64,000 nucleotides of DNA, from assembly GCA_963817015.1 (NCBI GenBank), contig CAWFMV010000014.1:62001-126000 (forward strand), given 5' to 3'. Under the pieces are notes generated by a model. It did no database searches and was not told the DNA's origin. It worked only from the letters and a program-made list of their open reading frames with translations. A program made the position numbers and the translations under genes. Of the stretch, positions 38,309 to 47,717 are shown one piece after another. This stretch comes from VAZQ01 sp963817015. GTDB taxonomy: Bacteria > Pseudomonadota > Alphaproteobacteria > Rhizobiales > Xanthobacteraceae. Each line of letters begins with the position of its first letter. The first letter of the stretch is position 1.

Positions 38309-40099
38309 ATGAGCAAAAAATCCAAGCCCAATCATTCTGCACGCAACGGCCGCGCTAACAATCGCATGACCGATCCGGTCGTGACCGAGATCGTGCGCAA
38401 CGGCGTCATCGCGGTGACCGAGGAAATGAAAACGAACCTCATGCGCACCGCCTACAACATCATCATCTACGAGGCGCTCGACTTCACCACCGGCCTGTTC
38501 ACGCCGGAGGGCGACACGATCTCGATCGGCATCGGGCTGCCGATGTTCATCCGCGGCATGTCCGAGACCGTCAAGGCCAAGATCAGGCATTTCGGCCGCG
38601 ACAACATCAAGCCGGGCGACATCTACGTCACCAACGATTCATATCTCACCGGCAGCCATCTCAATCACGTCACGCTGACGCTGCCGATCTTCCACCAGGG
38701 CACGCTGGTCGGCTTCTCCTGCTGCATGGCGCACTGGCTCGACATCGGCGGCATGCTCGGCGGCATGAGCACCGACATTTTTTCGGAAGGGCTGCAGATC
38801 CCGATCATGAAGCTGCACGACCGCGGCGTGGTGAATGAAACGCTGGTCGACATCATCCGTCAGAACGTACGGCTGCCGAGCCGCGCCATGGGCGACCTGC
38901 GCGCGCAGGTCACTGCGGTGAAGACCGGCGAGCGGCGCTTCCTGCAGCTGATCGAGCGCTATGGACGCGACGCCGTGCTCGGCGCGATTGCGGCCATCAT
39001 GGATCACGCCGAGGCGATGGCGCGATCGCGCACCGTCACCATTCCGGATGGCGTCTATGAGGCGGAGTCCTACATGGACGACGACGGCATCGAGGTCGGC
39101 AAGCCGGTGCCGATCCGGGTGCGCGTGGTGGTGAAGGGCGACGAGATGACGGTCGACCTCACCAATGTGTCGAAGCAGGTGCGCGGCTTTTACAACTCCG
39201 GCATCACCACCGGCTACGCCTGCGCGCAGGTCGCCTACAAGTGCCTGACCTCGCCGACCGACTATCCGATCAACGACGGCTCGTTCCGCAGCCTCAAGGT
39301 GATCGTGCCGCCCGGCCGCATCGTCAGCGCCACGCGGCCGGCGCCGATGCGCTGGTGGATGACCTATCCGATGACGATCGTCGACACGCTGTTCAAGGCG
39401 CTCGCGCCGGTGATCCCCGATCGCGTCATCGCGGGCCATCACGCCGATCTGCTGGTCGCATCGCTGCACGGCATCAATCCGAAGACGTCGGAGTTCTTCA
39501 TTGCGAATTTCGGTCCGCTCGGCGGCGGCTGGGGCGCCAAGCGCAGCGAGGACGGCATCAGCGCGACCGTGTGCATCAACGACGGTGACACCCACAATTC
39601 TCCCAATGAGCAGGCGGAGGCGAAGTTTCCGCTGGTGGTCGAGCGCTACGCGCTCGTGCCCGACTCCGGCGGCGCCGGCCGCCGTCGCGGCGGCCTTGGC
39701 GTGGAAAGAGTGGTGCGGGCGCGCATCCCGATGACGATGAACACCCAGGTCGAGCGCGCCCATTGCAAGCCCTGGGGGCTCGACAGCGGCCTCGAAGGCA
39801 CCGGCAACCAGGTGGCGCTTCGGCAGGGCGGCCAATGGAAGACCGATTTCCCGAACGCCAAGGTGCTGGTCGCGTCGCTGAAAAAGGATGACGCATTCCT
39901 CATTCGCGGCGGCGGCGGTGGTGGCTATGGCAACCCGCTGGAGCGCGCGATCGAAGAAGTCGCCGAGGACGTGCGCCAGGGCTATGTGTCGATCAAGGCG
40001 GCGGCCGAGCACTATGGCGTCGTGATCGACCCGGAGACGCTCGCGGTCGATCGCGCGGCCAGCGAGGCGCTACGGGCGGCGCGACGGCAGGCGGCGTAG
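38309..40099 (+). CDS. hydantoinase B / N-methylhydantoinase beta / acetone carboxylase-alpha-type subunit
   Basis: Intact 596-residue cytoplasmic protein of the HyuB family, the ATP-dependent hydantoinase/oxoprolinase subunit. Recognisable are NDSYLTGSHLNHVTL with a His-type metal motif, IVPPGRIVSATRPAPM, NDGDTHNSPNEQAEAKFPL and a glycine run in the C-terminal part (RGGGGGGYGNP). The partner HyuA, normally adjacent, is not in the window. The first ATG at 38309 opens a basic, probably disordered leader; the conserved region starts at MTDPVV (38366), so either start is possible. It might act on hydantoin-like products that the NCS1 carrier or PuuE-like enzymes also handle, but this is speculative. 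Confidence 0.85.
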   Translation: MSKKSKPNHSARNGRANNRMTDPVVTEIVRNGVIAVTEEMKTNLMRTAYNIIIYEALDFTTGLFTPEGDTISIGIGLPMFIRGMSETVKAKIRHFGRDNIKPGDIYVTNDSYLTGSHLNHVTLTLPIFHQGTLVGFSCCMAHWLDIGGMLGGMSTDIFSEGLQIPIMKLHDRGVVNETLVDIIRQNVRLPSRAMGDLRAQVTAVKTGERRFLQLIERYGRDAVLGAIAAIMDHAEAMARSRTVTIPDGVYEAESYMDDDGIEVGKPVPIRVRVVVKGDEMTVDLTNVSKQVRGFYNSGITTGYACAQVAYKCLTSPTDYPINDGSFRSLKVIVPPGRIVSATRPAPMRWWMTYPMTIVDTLFKALAPVIPDRVIAGHHADLLVASLHGINPKTSEFFIANFGPLGGGWGAKRSEDGISATVCINDGDTHNSPNEQAEAKFPLVVERYALVPDSGGAGRRRGGLGVERVVRARIPMTMNTQVERAHCKPWGLDSGLEGTGNQVALRQGGQWKTDFPNAKVLVASLKKDDAFLIRGGGGGGYGNPLERAIEEVAEDVRQGYVSIKAAAEHYGVVIDPETLAVDRAASEALRAARRQAA

Positions 40100-40312
40100 C
40101 GCCGCGCACTGGCTGACGGCAAATGCGGCGCCACAGCGGCGACGCACACCAATCCTGTCGAATTGTTGTGCTTGGTATTCAGGTCGCATTCAGCTCTGTC
40201 CGACTATTGGTAGTTCGACGCCTGCAGATCGAATGCGGTGTCGTCGATGTGCCCCAACCCGGCAACCGCACATCGCTGGAAATTCTTGCCGGATCCCCCC
40301 AGGACAACTCAA

Positions 40313-40657
40313 ATGAACCTCCGTCGCCTGCTTTCCGTAGCGGCGTTCCTTGCACTGAGTGCCGCCCCGGCTCTTGCGCAAGTCGCAGCGCCGGCACAGC
40401 CTGCCGCGCCGGCCGTTGCCGCTCCCGCCAAGACCACCGCAACCCCGGCGGCGACAGCGCCGATCGTCAAGAAGATCAACCTGAACACGGCTACGGCCAC
40501 CGAGCTGGATACGCTGCCGCAGATCGGCGCGGCCCGCGCCAAGGCCATCGTCGATGCGCGCGCCAAGGGCCCGTTCAAGAACTGGGATGATTTCGTGGCG
40601 CGGAAGGTCGTGCCGTCGAACGCCGAGGCGGCCATCAAGGACAAGGTCACGTTCTGA
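40313..40657 (+). CDS. secreted helix-hairpin-helix protein, ComEA-like
   Basis: Small exported protein of 114 residues. The signal peptide (NLRRLLSVAAFLALSAAPALA) is followed by an Ala/Pro-rich linker and one C-terminal DNA-binding HhH domain: INLNTATATELDTLPQIGAA and AKGPFKNWDDFVAR, the pattern of ComEA/SLBB helix-hairpin-helix proteins. It would bind DNA without sequence preference outside the cytoplasm. I chose the ATG at 40313 because the signal peptide begins there; the frame is open further upstream. It stands alone, with a strong terminator after it. Confidence 0.85.
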   Translation: MNLRRLLSVAAFLALSAAPALAQVAAPAQPAAPAVAAPAKTTATPAATAPIVKKINLNTATATELDTLPQIGAARAKAIVDARAKGPFKNWDDFVARKVVPSNAEAAIKDKVTF

Positions 40658-40701
40658 TCTGCGTGCGAGCGCTTCACCCGCCTTCAACGCCAGAACTCGA
40701 C

Positions 40702-40730
40702 ATAAGGGGGCACTCGTGCCCCCTTATTAC
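40702..40730 (+). terminator. intrinsic-type terminator after the HhH gene
   Basis: A perfect 12-base inverted repeat, ataagggggcac and gtgcccccttat, with a 2-base centre, followed by 'tac'. It begins 44 bases after the HhH stop. The T run is short, but the very stable stem is convincing. Confidence 0.75.
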
Positions 40731-40857
40731 TTGCAACCTAGCGCAGAGACCTAGCCGGGCGTCGCCAATCAAGCTTGCCGACCGTGATTACGCCGGTTGC
40801 AACCGGTTCGGCGTAGCCCCACATTCCAGGGAACCTGATTCGCAAGAAGGCTATCCC

Positions 40858-42030
40858 ATGCTGGCAGGCGGTCTCGGGGGCTTCAATTTCGGGCTCGGCG
40901 AAACGGCGGACATGCTGCGCGAGAGCGTGCGCGGTTTCGCGGCCGCGCGGATCACGCCGCGCGCCGCCGAGATCGATCGTAGCAACAGCTTCCCGCGCGA
41001 CCTGTGGCCCGAGCTTGGCAAGCTCGGCGTGCATGGCATCACGGTGCCGGAGGCGTTCGGCGGGCTCGGGCTCGGCTATCTCGAGCATTGCGTCGTCATG
41101 GAGGAAATCTCCCGCGCGTCCGGCGCGATCGGGCTGTCCTACGGCGCCCACTCCAATCTGTGCATGAACCAGCTCCGCCTGCACGGCAGCGCCGAGCAGA
41201 AGCGACGCTACCTGCCGAAGCTCATCTCCGGCGAGCACGTTGGCGCGCTTGCGATCTCCGAGCCCAATGCCGGCTCCGACGTTGCCTCGATGCGCACGCG
41301 CGCCGAGAAGAAGGGCGACCGCTACATCCTCAACGGCAGCAAGATGTGGATCACCAACGGTCCGCACGCCGACACTGTCGTGGTCTATGCGCGCACCGAT
41401 CCGAACGTTGAGGCGCGCGGGCTTTCGACGTTCATTGTTGAAGCGGGCTTCAAGGGCTTCTCGCGCGCCCAGAAGCTCGACAAGCTCGGCATGCGCGGCT
41501 CCGACACCTGCGAGCTGGTGTTTGAGGATTGCGAGGTGCCGGCCGAGAACGTCCTCGGTGGTGTCAACGACGGCTGGAAGGTGGTGATGTCCGGCCTCGA
41601 CTATGAACGCGTCGTGCTGGCTGCCGGCCCGCTCGGCATCATGCAGGCCTGCATGGACGTTGTGATGCCGTATGTCCACGAGCGCAAGCAGTTCGGCAAA
41701 CCGATCGGGGAATTTCAGCTCGTGCAGGGCAAGATCGCCGACATGTATGTCGCGATGAATGCTGCCAAGGCCTACGTCTACACGGTGGCGAGGGCATGCG
41801 ATCGCGGCGAGACGACCCGCCAGGATGCCGCCGGCGCGATTCTGATGTCATCCGAACAGGCAACCCGCATGGCGCTCGACGCGATCCAGCTACTCGGCGG
41901 CAATGGCTACACCAACGACTATGCAGCCGGCCGGCTGCTGCGCGATGCCAAACTGTACGAGATCGGCGCCGGAACCAGCGAGATTCGGCGCATGCTGATC
42001 GGGCGCGAGCTGTTCGGCAAGGCGCGCTGA
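40858..42030 (+). CDS. ivd: isovaleryl-CoA dehydrogenase
   Basis: FAD-dependent acyl-CoA dehydrogenase, 390 residues, intact, converting isovaleryl-CoA to 3-methylcrotonyl-CoA in leucine breakdown. The catalytic Glu250 stands in GLDYERVVLAAGP, the position that marks isovaleryl-CoA dehydrogenases (other acyl-CoA dehydrogenases have it near the C-terminus). FAD and substrate segments SEPNAGSDVASM, WITNGP and LLGGNGYTNDY are all present. The AAGAAGG site precedes ATG 40858. The gene ends 2 bases before methylcrotonyl-CoA carboxylase beta begins, supporting the leucine pathway. Electrons would pass to the electron-transfer flavoprotein. Confidence 0.92.
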   Translation: MLAGGLGGFNFGLGETADMLRESVRGFAAARITPRAAEIDRSNSFPRDLWPELGKLGVHGITVPEAFGGLGLGYLEHCVVMEEISRASGAIGLSYGAHSNLCMNQLRLHGSAEQKRRYLPKLISGEHVGALAISEPNAGSDVASMRTRAEKKGDRYILNGSKMWITNGPHADTVVVYARTDPNVEARGLSTFIVEAGFKGFSRAQKLDKLGMRGSDTCELVFEDCEVPAENVLGGVNDGWKVVMSGLDYERVVLAAGPLGIMQACMDVVMPYVHERKQFGKPIGEFQLVQGKIADMYVAMNAAKAYVYTVARACDRGETTRQDAAGAILMSSEQATRMALDAIQLLGGNGYTNDYAAGRLLRDAKLYEIGAGTSEIRRMLIGRELFGKAR

Positions 42031-42032
42031 CG

Positions 42033-43643
42033 ATGCCGGTCATTCCTTCGACGGTCGACACCAAGGCGCCGGCCTTCAGCCGCAACACCGAGGCGATGAA
42101 GCGCCTGCTCGCGGACCTGCGCGGCCGGCTCGAGATTGCGCGGCGGGGCGGCAGCGAGGAAGCGCGCACGCGCCACGCCGGCCGCGGCAAGCTGCTCGTG
42201 CGCGAGCGCGTGCAGCGGCTGATCGATCCCGACACGCGGCTTCTCGAGCTCTCGCCGCTCGCCGGGCACGACATGTACGAAGGCGAGGTGCCGTCTGGCG
42301 GCATCGTCACCGGCGTCGGCCGCGTCTGCGGGCGCGATTGCGTGATCGTCGCCAACGACGCCACCGTCAAGGGCGGCACCTACTATCCGATCACGGTGAA
42401 GAAGCATCTGCGCGCGCAGGAGATCGCGCGCGACAATCATCTGCCCTGCATCTATCTCGTCGATTCCGGCGGCGCCTTCCTGCCCCTGCAGGATGAGATC
42501 TTCCCCGACCGCGATCACTTCGGCCGCATCTTCTACAACCAGGCGCGTATGTCTGCTGCCGGCATTCCGCAGATCGCCGCCGTGATGGGCTCGTGCACCG
42601 CAGGCGGCGCCTATGTGCCGGCGATGTCGGACCAGAGCGTCATCGTGCGCAACCAGGGCACCATCTTCATCGGCGGGCCGCCCCTGGTGAAGGCCGCGAC
42701 CGGCGAGGTGGTGAGTGCGGAGGAGCTTGGCGGCGCCGACGTGCACAGCCGCCAGTCCGGCGTGACCGACTATCTCGCGGACAACGATGCGCACGCGCTC
42801 GAGATCGTGCGCCGGATCGTGGCCGGGCTCAATCGCGTCAGCCGGCCGTGGCTCGAGCTGCGGGCGCCGCGCGACCCGCTCTATGCGGCCGAGGAAATGT
42901 ATGGCGTCGTGCCGTCCGAGCCGCGCATGCTCTACGACGTGCGCGACATCATCGCGCGCCTCGTCGATGCGTCCGAGCTTGATGAGTTCAAGGCGCTCTA
43001 CGGGCAGACACTCGTGTGCGGCTTCGCGCATATCTGCGGCTTCCCGATCGGCATCCTCGCCAACAACGGCATCCTGTTCGGCGAGAGCGCGCAGAAGGGC
43101 GCGCACTTCATCGAGCTTGCGAGCCAGCGCAACATTCCGCTGCTGTTTCTGCAGAACATCACCGGCTTCATGGTGGGCAAGAAATACGAGGCCGCCGGCA
43201 TCGCCAAGGACGGCGCCAAGCTGGTGACCGCGGTCGCCTCGACCTGGGTGCCGAAATACACCGTGGTGATCGGCGGCAGCCATGGTGCCGGCAACTACGG
43301 CATGTGCGGGCGCGCCTATTCGCCGCGCTTTCTGTGGATGTGGCCGAATTCGCGCATTTCGGTGATGGGCGGCGAGCAGGCCGCGACCGTGCTGTCGCTC
43401 ATTCGCCGCGAGGCGGTGGAGGCGAAAGGCGGCAAGTGGAGCGCGGAGGAGGATGCCGCCTTCAAGGCACCGATCCGCGCGCAGTACGAAAAGCAGGGCA
43501 ATGCATTCTACGCAACTGCGCGGCTGTGGGACGACGGCGTGATCGATCCCGCCGATACCCGCGCGGTGCTCGGCCAGGCGCTCGCCGCTGGGCTGAACGC
43601 GCCGCCGCCCGAGCCGACACGGTTCGGCGTGTTTCGGATGTAG
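42033..43643 (+). CDS. mccB: methylcrotonoyl-CoA carboxylase beta (carboxyltransferase) subunit
   Basis: Intact 536-residue carboxyltransferase. It transfers carboxyl from biotin to 3-methylcrotonyl-CoA, the step after isovaleryl-CoA dehydrogenase. Crotonase-fold landmarks include GGTYYPITVKKHLRAQEIA, YLVDSGGAFLPLQDE, GSCTAGGAYVPAMSDQ and NNGILFGESAQKGAHFIEL. The start lies 2 bases after the ivd stop. The biotin-carrying alpha subunit gene, which commonly follows, is missing: the next gene is on the other strand. So the partner must be encoded elsewhere or the operon was rearranged. Confidence 0.92.
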   Translation: MPVIPSTVDTKAPAFSRNTEAMKRLLADLRGRLEIARRGGSEEARTRHAGRGKLLVRERVQRLIDPDTRLLELSPLAGHDMYEGEVPSGGIVTGVGRVCGRDCVIVANDATVKGGTYYPITVKKHLRAQEIARDNHLPCIYLVDSGGAFLPLQDEIFPDRDHFGRIFYNQARMSAAGIPQIAAVMGSCTAGGAYVPAMSDQSVIVRNQGTIFIGGPPLVKAATGEVVSAEELGGADVHSRQSGVTDYLADNDAHALEIVRRIVAGLNRVSRPWLELRAPRDPLYAAEEMYGVVPSEPRMLYDVRDIIARLVDASELDEFKALYGQTLVCGFAHICGFPIGILANNGILFGESAQKGAHFIELASQRNIPLLFLQNITGFMVGKKYEAAGIAKDGAKLVTAVASTWVPKYTVVIGGSHGAGNYGMCGRAYSPRFLWMWPNSRISVMGGEQAATVLSLIRREAVEAKGGKWSAEEDAAFKAPIRAQYEKQGNAFYATARLWDDGVIDPADTRAVLGQALAAGLNAPPPEPTRFGVFRM

Positions 43644-43688
43644 CATTGCTCGCCCGCTTCGATTTCATCCAGAGGAGCGTGGGGCTCG

Positions 43689-44459
43689 CTATTCGGTATA
43701 AGGCACGGTCGATTTGGCTGCGGCCCAGATGGCGCGCCCGGAGTGGGAGGTTTGCTCCTCCAGAAGGTGTCCGACCAATCCTCCGGAGCGCGAGACGACG
43801 GAGTAGGCGCGCATCGCGGCGACAGGAACGCCGATTTCCAACAGAAGCGCAGCGATCGCGCCCGTGGCGTTGATGGTGATGTGGCGCCCGAAGGCGGCAT
43901 CGACCTCTTGTCCGAGCGACCTTAGCAGCGCGACGGGCCGGCTTGCGCCGCGCGATTCGTCGGCGAGTTGGAACAGCCGCGCCGTTCGCGGATCGTCAGG
44001 CTTGTGGGTTCCATGCCCGAAGCCCGGCACTGGACGTCTGGCTTGCGCGTACTCGCGCGCAGTCGCCGCAGCGGCGTCCTGCTCCCCGCGCTGGATGCGG
44101 GCATCCAAATCGAGCAGCAGTGCGGCGCACGTTTCCGTCGTGCCCGCAAAGACGCTTCCAATGGCGAGCAAGCCCGCTGCGATGGCCACCTGGGGCTCTT
44201 CCGGCACGCTATCGGCCATCAGCCGCGCGACCACGGCGCTTGGGGTCAATCCGTGTTCCATGAGCGTGACGAGACACGCATCAAGCAGCCGGGTCTCGAT
44301 AGTGTCGGGCATGCGGTCGCAGGTGAGAAAGTACAGCATCTCGGTGAAGCTGTGCTTTCCAATCAGATCATTCACCAGATCGCGGCCGCGAACGCGCACC
44401 GTTGTCGCCGTCGAGGTGCCGGTGCGCGTGACGAGCGGCGGCTTTGGGGGCAAGCTCAT
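43689..44459 (-). CDS. citryl-CoA lyase / citrate synthase-like protein
   Basis: Intact 256-residue protein with the citrate-synthase fold but only the catalytic portion, as in citryl-CoA lyase (Ccl) and similar short homologues. The GFGHGTHKPDDPR segment carries the catalytic-type His and the Asp that activates acetyl-CoA; DLVNDLIGKHSFTEMLYFL is the N-terminal helix pair. Such proteins cleave citryl-CoA or related 3-hydroxyacyl-CoAs to acetyl-CoA and an oxoacid, or run the reverse. Its ATG overlaps the stop of the upstream MaoC gene (ATGA), so it is translationally coupled to it. The substrate is inferred only from the CoA-transferase/hydratase context. Confidence 0.75.
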   Translation of the reverse strand: MSLPPKPPLVTRTGTSTATTVRVRGRDLVNDLIGKHSFTEMLYFLTCDRMPDTIETRLLDACLVTLMEHGLTPSAVVARLMADSVPEEPQVAIAAGLLAIGSVFAGTTETCAALLLDLDARIQRGEQDAAAATAREYAQARRPVPGFGHGTHKPDDPRTARLFQLADESRGASRPVALLRSLGQEVDAAFGRHITINATGAIAALLLEIGVPVAAMRAYSVVSRSGGLVGHLLEEQTSHSGRAIWAAAKSTVPYTE

Positions 44460-44803
44460 CCCAGCGTCGCTTTCCCCACGAGCGTGGTATCGAACTGCGA
44501 TCGGCACTCCACCGTGCCGTCAGGCTCAATCGACACCACGAGTTGGTCCCCCGGGCAGACTCCCCTGACGTACTTCACGGTGAGCCGCCCGCGATAATGC
44601 CAGTCGCGCCCGTACTTCTTGGCAGCAAGATTGCAGACATACCCGGTATACATCAAACCGTGACCGAGCGTGCCCCGGAACCCACGCGCCTTCGCAAAGG
44701 CGTCGTCATAGTGGATGATGTCATTGTCGCCATTGATCTTGCCGTACCGGTCGAACATCGCCTGGGTTTGCGGAATTGTCTTTTCGAGCCTGGTCTTGAT
44801 CAT
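44456..44803 (-). CDS. MaoC-like hotdog hydratase, C-terminal-type half
   Basis: A 115-residue single hotdog domain. The hydratase 2 motif is well kept: IIHYDDAFAKARGFRGTLGHG with the Asp and His used for (de)hydration of a 3-hydroxyacyl-CoA. Together with the neighbouring 149-residue hotdog gene it makes the two halves found fused in larger MaoC dehydratases, so the pair probably forms one heterodimer. Its stop overlaps the start of the citryl-CoA-lyase-like gene. Intact frame. Confidence 0.8.
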   Translation of the reverse strand: MIKTRLEKTIPQTQAMFDRYGKINGDNDIIHYDDAFAKARGFRGTLGHGLMYTGYVCNLAAKKYGRDWHYRGRLTVKYVRGVCPGDQLVVSIEPDGTVECRSQFDTTLVGKATLG

Positions 44804-44829
44804 GGATTGTTCTTTCTGTTTTCCGCCGA

Positions 44830-45279
44830 CTATTCCGGAAAGGCCGATGTGTGATTGACCGACAAGAGAAGCGTGCCATCGGGCCGCTTGAACTCGACAT
44901 CGTAGCGGATCAGCTTGCGGCCCTTCTTCTCGAGCTTGTCTGTCACCCGTCCGGTTCCGATCACATCGGTATCCTCGTCGGCCCAGACCGGGTTGTGGAA
45001 CTGCACCGTGTTGCCGAGCATGATGCCGCCTTGCTGCGGCGGATAGAGCCGATACATCACCGCCATCATGTAAACGAAGATGACGTTGGTCGGCGCAGCC
45101 TGCCGGCCGTCGATCACGTAGTCGGCCAAGTCGGCATCGATCGCGGCGTTGTATTCGCTCACGATGTCGGGCGTGATGGTGAAAGGCAGTGCCGGAAATT
45201 CCGCGCCGACCGTCCAATCGTTGTAAAGCGCGGCAGGCTGTTCACCCTCGCGCGGTTTGATATCGCTGGGACGTGTCAT
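44830..45279 (-). CDS. MaoC-like hotdog protein, N-terminal-type half (FAS1-like dehydratase domain)
   Basis: A 149-residue hotdog protein, the partner type of the MaoC gene just downstream. Segments: WTVGAEFPALPFTITPDIVS, FVYMMAVMYRLYPPQQGGIM and FHNPVWADEDTDVIGTG. It lacks the D-x4/5-H active-site motif, so it likely contributes the substrate-binding half of a heterodimer. The start ATG overlaps the stop of the CoA-transferase (ATGA) with a GGAGCAGAG site, so translation is coupled. Intact frame. Confidence 0.75.
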   Translation of the reverse strand: MTRPSDIKPREGEQPAALYNDWTVGAEFPALPFTITPDIVSEYNAAIDADLADYVIDGRQAAPTNVIFVYMMAVMYRLYPPQQGGIMLGNTVQFHNPVWADEDTDVIGTGRVTDKLEKKGRKLIRYDVEFKRPDGTLLLSVNHTSAFPE

Positions 45280-46479
45280 TTCTCTGCTCCTTGATAGACG
45301 ATCTTTTCCGCAACCAGCCGGTCGATGGCCGCAGCGTCGTAGCCGCATACGCGTTCGAGAATTTCTCGGGTATGGGCTCCATGCGGAGGCGGATAGGACA
45401 GTGGCTTTCCGGATCTCGTATTTGATCGGATTGCCAAGGAATTTGAGGATTCCGGCTCCGCGCGGGCTTTCGAGCGTCTCCACCATTTTCCGCAGCAATG
45501 CGAGCGGCTGGGCGACCGCTTCCGCGACGCTGTTGACGGGGGCCGCCGGAATCCGTTCGGCGAACAAGTGCGCGCCCCATTCCGATGACGGGCGGGAGCG
45601 GAACACGTCGCTCAACACCTCCGTCAGCGCCAGGACGTTGTTGATGCGCTTCACCGGATGATCAAAGCGGGGGTCCTTGGCGATGTCCGGGCGGCCGATG
45701 GCGACGCAGAACTCTTCCCAGAACTGCTGACCGGTGGGGGAAACGGCAATGAATTTTCCGTCTGCACAGGGGTATATGTCGCTCGGCGCGATCACCGGAT
45801 GCCGAGCCCCATTGGCGAACGGCTGCATTCCCGAGATGAAATAATTTTGCGCCTGCCATGTCAGCATCGCCAGTTGGCAGTCGAGGAGCGAAACCTGGAC
45901 CAGCTCGCCCTTGCCTTGCTTCAGCGACTTCAACATGCCGCCGACGCACCCGAGCGCGAGATAGAGCCCGCCCACAAGATCAGCGACCTGATAGCCGACG
46001 CGGACCGGAGCGCCATCGCGCTCGCCGGTGATGCTCATCACGCCTGCCATTGCCTGCACCACCAGGTCGAATGCCGGCGCGTCGGCGAAAGGAGGCTCGT
46101 CGTGCAGGCCGATCAGTTGCGCGATGGTGAGCTTCGGATTGACCTTGTGCAGGGACTCGCGATCGAGGCCGAGGCGCGCCGGTACCGCAGGCGCAAAACC
46201 GTAGATCACGGCGTCCGCCTTGCGGACGAGGTCATACATGACCGCCCGACCTTCAGGCTTCTTCAGATCCAGTGCCAGACTTGATTTGCCGCGATTGACC
46301 GACAGGAAGAATCCGGAATCGCCGTCGAATTCGGTCGTGTGGCTCGAGACCCGGCGTGACAGATCGCCTTCAAGCGGCTCGATCTTGATGACCTCGGCTC
46401 CGAGTTGCGCCAGCAACTGGCCGGCGAACGGGCCTCCGAGTACCCAGGTCAGATCGAGGATACGGAAATCAGCGAGCAT
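45276..46479 (-). CDS. family III CoA-transferase, CaiB/BaiF-like (one frameshift)
   Basis: CoA-transferase of about 400 residues that moves CoA between carboxylates through an aspartyl intermediate. Typical are the N-terminal ILDLTWVLGGPFAGQLLAQL, AEVIKIEPLEGDLSRR, VNRGKSSLALDLK and AFDLVVQAMAGVMSITG with the catalytic-type Asp. One extra base near 45402 shifts the last 40 codons; repaired, the end reads ...VAEKIVYQGAEK with its TGA overlapping the next gene's ATG. It starts the operon with two MaoC halves and a citryl-CoA-lyase-like gene; activation of an imported acid by CoA is the likely first step. Confidence 0.85.
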
Positions 46480-46554
46480 CTTTTCCCGGTCGCTTTCGTG
46501 GTCGAGCTTGCGGGCAAGCAATGCTGTGTCGAGCGAACCGGGACAATCGATTTG

Positions 46555-47550
46555 TTATCGGAGGCCGTGTCTAAAACTCACAGGACTACGGTCGGCGTTA
46601 GAGCCCGGCGGCCTTCGTTCCCTGATCACGGCGTCGCCAAATTGGTCTGAATTCGCCCCTTCCATCGATAGCCACGCCATAAAGGATTTGCTGATGCGTG
46701 GCTGGCGCGTCACCGGCGACAGCAGATGGTAATAGGCGCGCTCATAGACCCCGGGGACTTTCCACGCGATGACCAGCCGGCCTGCGGCGATGTCGTCGAC
46801 CACCAATGCGGATGGCATCAAGGCGATGCCCAGTCCGTCGAGAGCGGCCTCCAGAGCGAAGAACATGTGCTCGAACCGCGCAAATCGCGCTTTGGCCGGG
46901 AGTGCGGTTCCAGCCTTTGCAAACCAGTCCGTCCAGCCGAGCGCTGCGGTTTCGGCTTCGATCAGCTGATGTCGCGCAAGTTGATCGGGGGTCTCGATCG
47001 GATTCGCTTCGACCAATTCAGGTGCACAGACTGCCAGCAGGGCCGTCGACAAGAATGGCACCGATGGCCAATCGGCATGGGGCTGGGCCAACCGGCGGAT
47101 GGCAATGTCGACCTCGTTCATCTTCAGCTCGTGAAGCGGTCCAATGCCTGTCGACAGCCGCACATCGATGTCGCGGAAACGCTGCTGAAAGCGCGAAAGG
47201 CGCGGGATCAGCCATTTCATGGTGAACGTGGGCGGCGCATTGACGTTGAGGGTGCGCGGCGCATCGCCGCGGCTCATTCCGTCTATCGCGGCAGCAAGGC
47301 GGTCGAAAGCCGGCGCGACGCCGGCGAACAGACGCTGGCCGGCCTCGGTGAGCGTAAGGGTGGCGCCCCGATCGAACAGTTTGACGCCAAGCGTCTTCTC
47401 AAGCGATGTAATCTGACGGCTTACCGCTCCATGCGTCACGCCCAGCGCGGCGGCGGCGCGCGTGAACGACAGATGACGCCCCACCGCTTCGAAGCTCCGA
47501 AGGGCGGTCAATGGCAGATGTCGTCGATCCATTTTCGGCTGAAAACTCAC
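46555..47550 (-). CDS. LysR-family transcriptional regulator, GcvA-type
   Basis: Intact 331-residue LysR regulator. The winged helix-turn-helix fills about residues 14-73 (LTALRSFEAVGRHLSFTRAA, GVTHGAVSRQITSLEKTLGV); the rest is the ligand-binding domain with NAPPTFTMKWLIPRLSRFQ as in the GcvA/AmpR branch. It lies upstream of, and on the same strand as, the CoA-transferase operon (75 bases to the next start) and divergent from a Bug gene at 47772. That arrangement suggests it controls both uptake and breakdown of one carboxylic acid. A second possible start is the ATG six codons on (MDRRHLP). Confidence 0.88.
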   Translation of the reverse strand: MSFQPKMDRRHLPLTALRSFEAVGRHLSFTRAAAALGVTHGAVSRQITSLEKTLGVKLFDRGATLTLTEAGQRLFAGVAPAFDRLAAAIDGMSRGDAPRTLNVNAPPTFTMKWLIPRLSRFQQRFRDIDVRLSTGIGPLHELKMNEVDIAIRRLAQPHADWPSVPFLSTALLAVCAPELVEANPIETPDQLARHQLIEAETAALGWTDWFAKAGTALPAKARFARFEHMFFALEAALDGLGIALMPSALVVDDIAAGRLVIAWKVPGVYERAYYHLLSPVTRQPRISKSFMAWLSMEGANSDQFGDAVIRERRPPGSNADRSPVSFRHGLR

Positions 47551-47594
47551 AGGGCAGGAACGAAATTCGATTGTCTGCCGGAAGGCGCTATCCT

Positions 47595-47642
47595 ACATCG
47601 CCAAGTCTGCACATTGCCAAGTCTGCGCATCGCCAAGTCCGC
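47595..47642. repeat. three 16-base tandem repeats upstream of LysR
   Basis: Units acatcgccaagtctgc, acattgccaagtctgc and gcatcgccaagtccgc stand head to tail in the gap between the LysR and Bug genes. They could be operator copies or a slippage product. Confidence 0.7.
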
Positions 47643-47717
47643 GCTCGCTCCGGCCCCACAAACATATATGAGGCGGTTATTAGGGCCAAGCCAGATTCTG
47701 GATGGGACCGGCGCCCC

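Noticed and set aside
41919..43646. A 575-codon minus-strand open frame across ivd and mccB
   Set aside because: The plus strand encodes two well-conserved enzymes; the antisense frame has no recognisable motifs.
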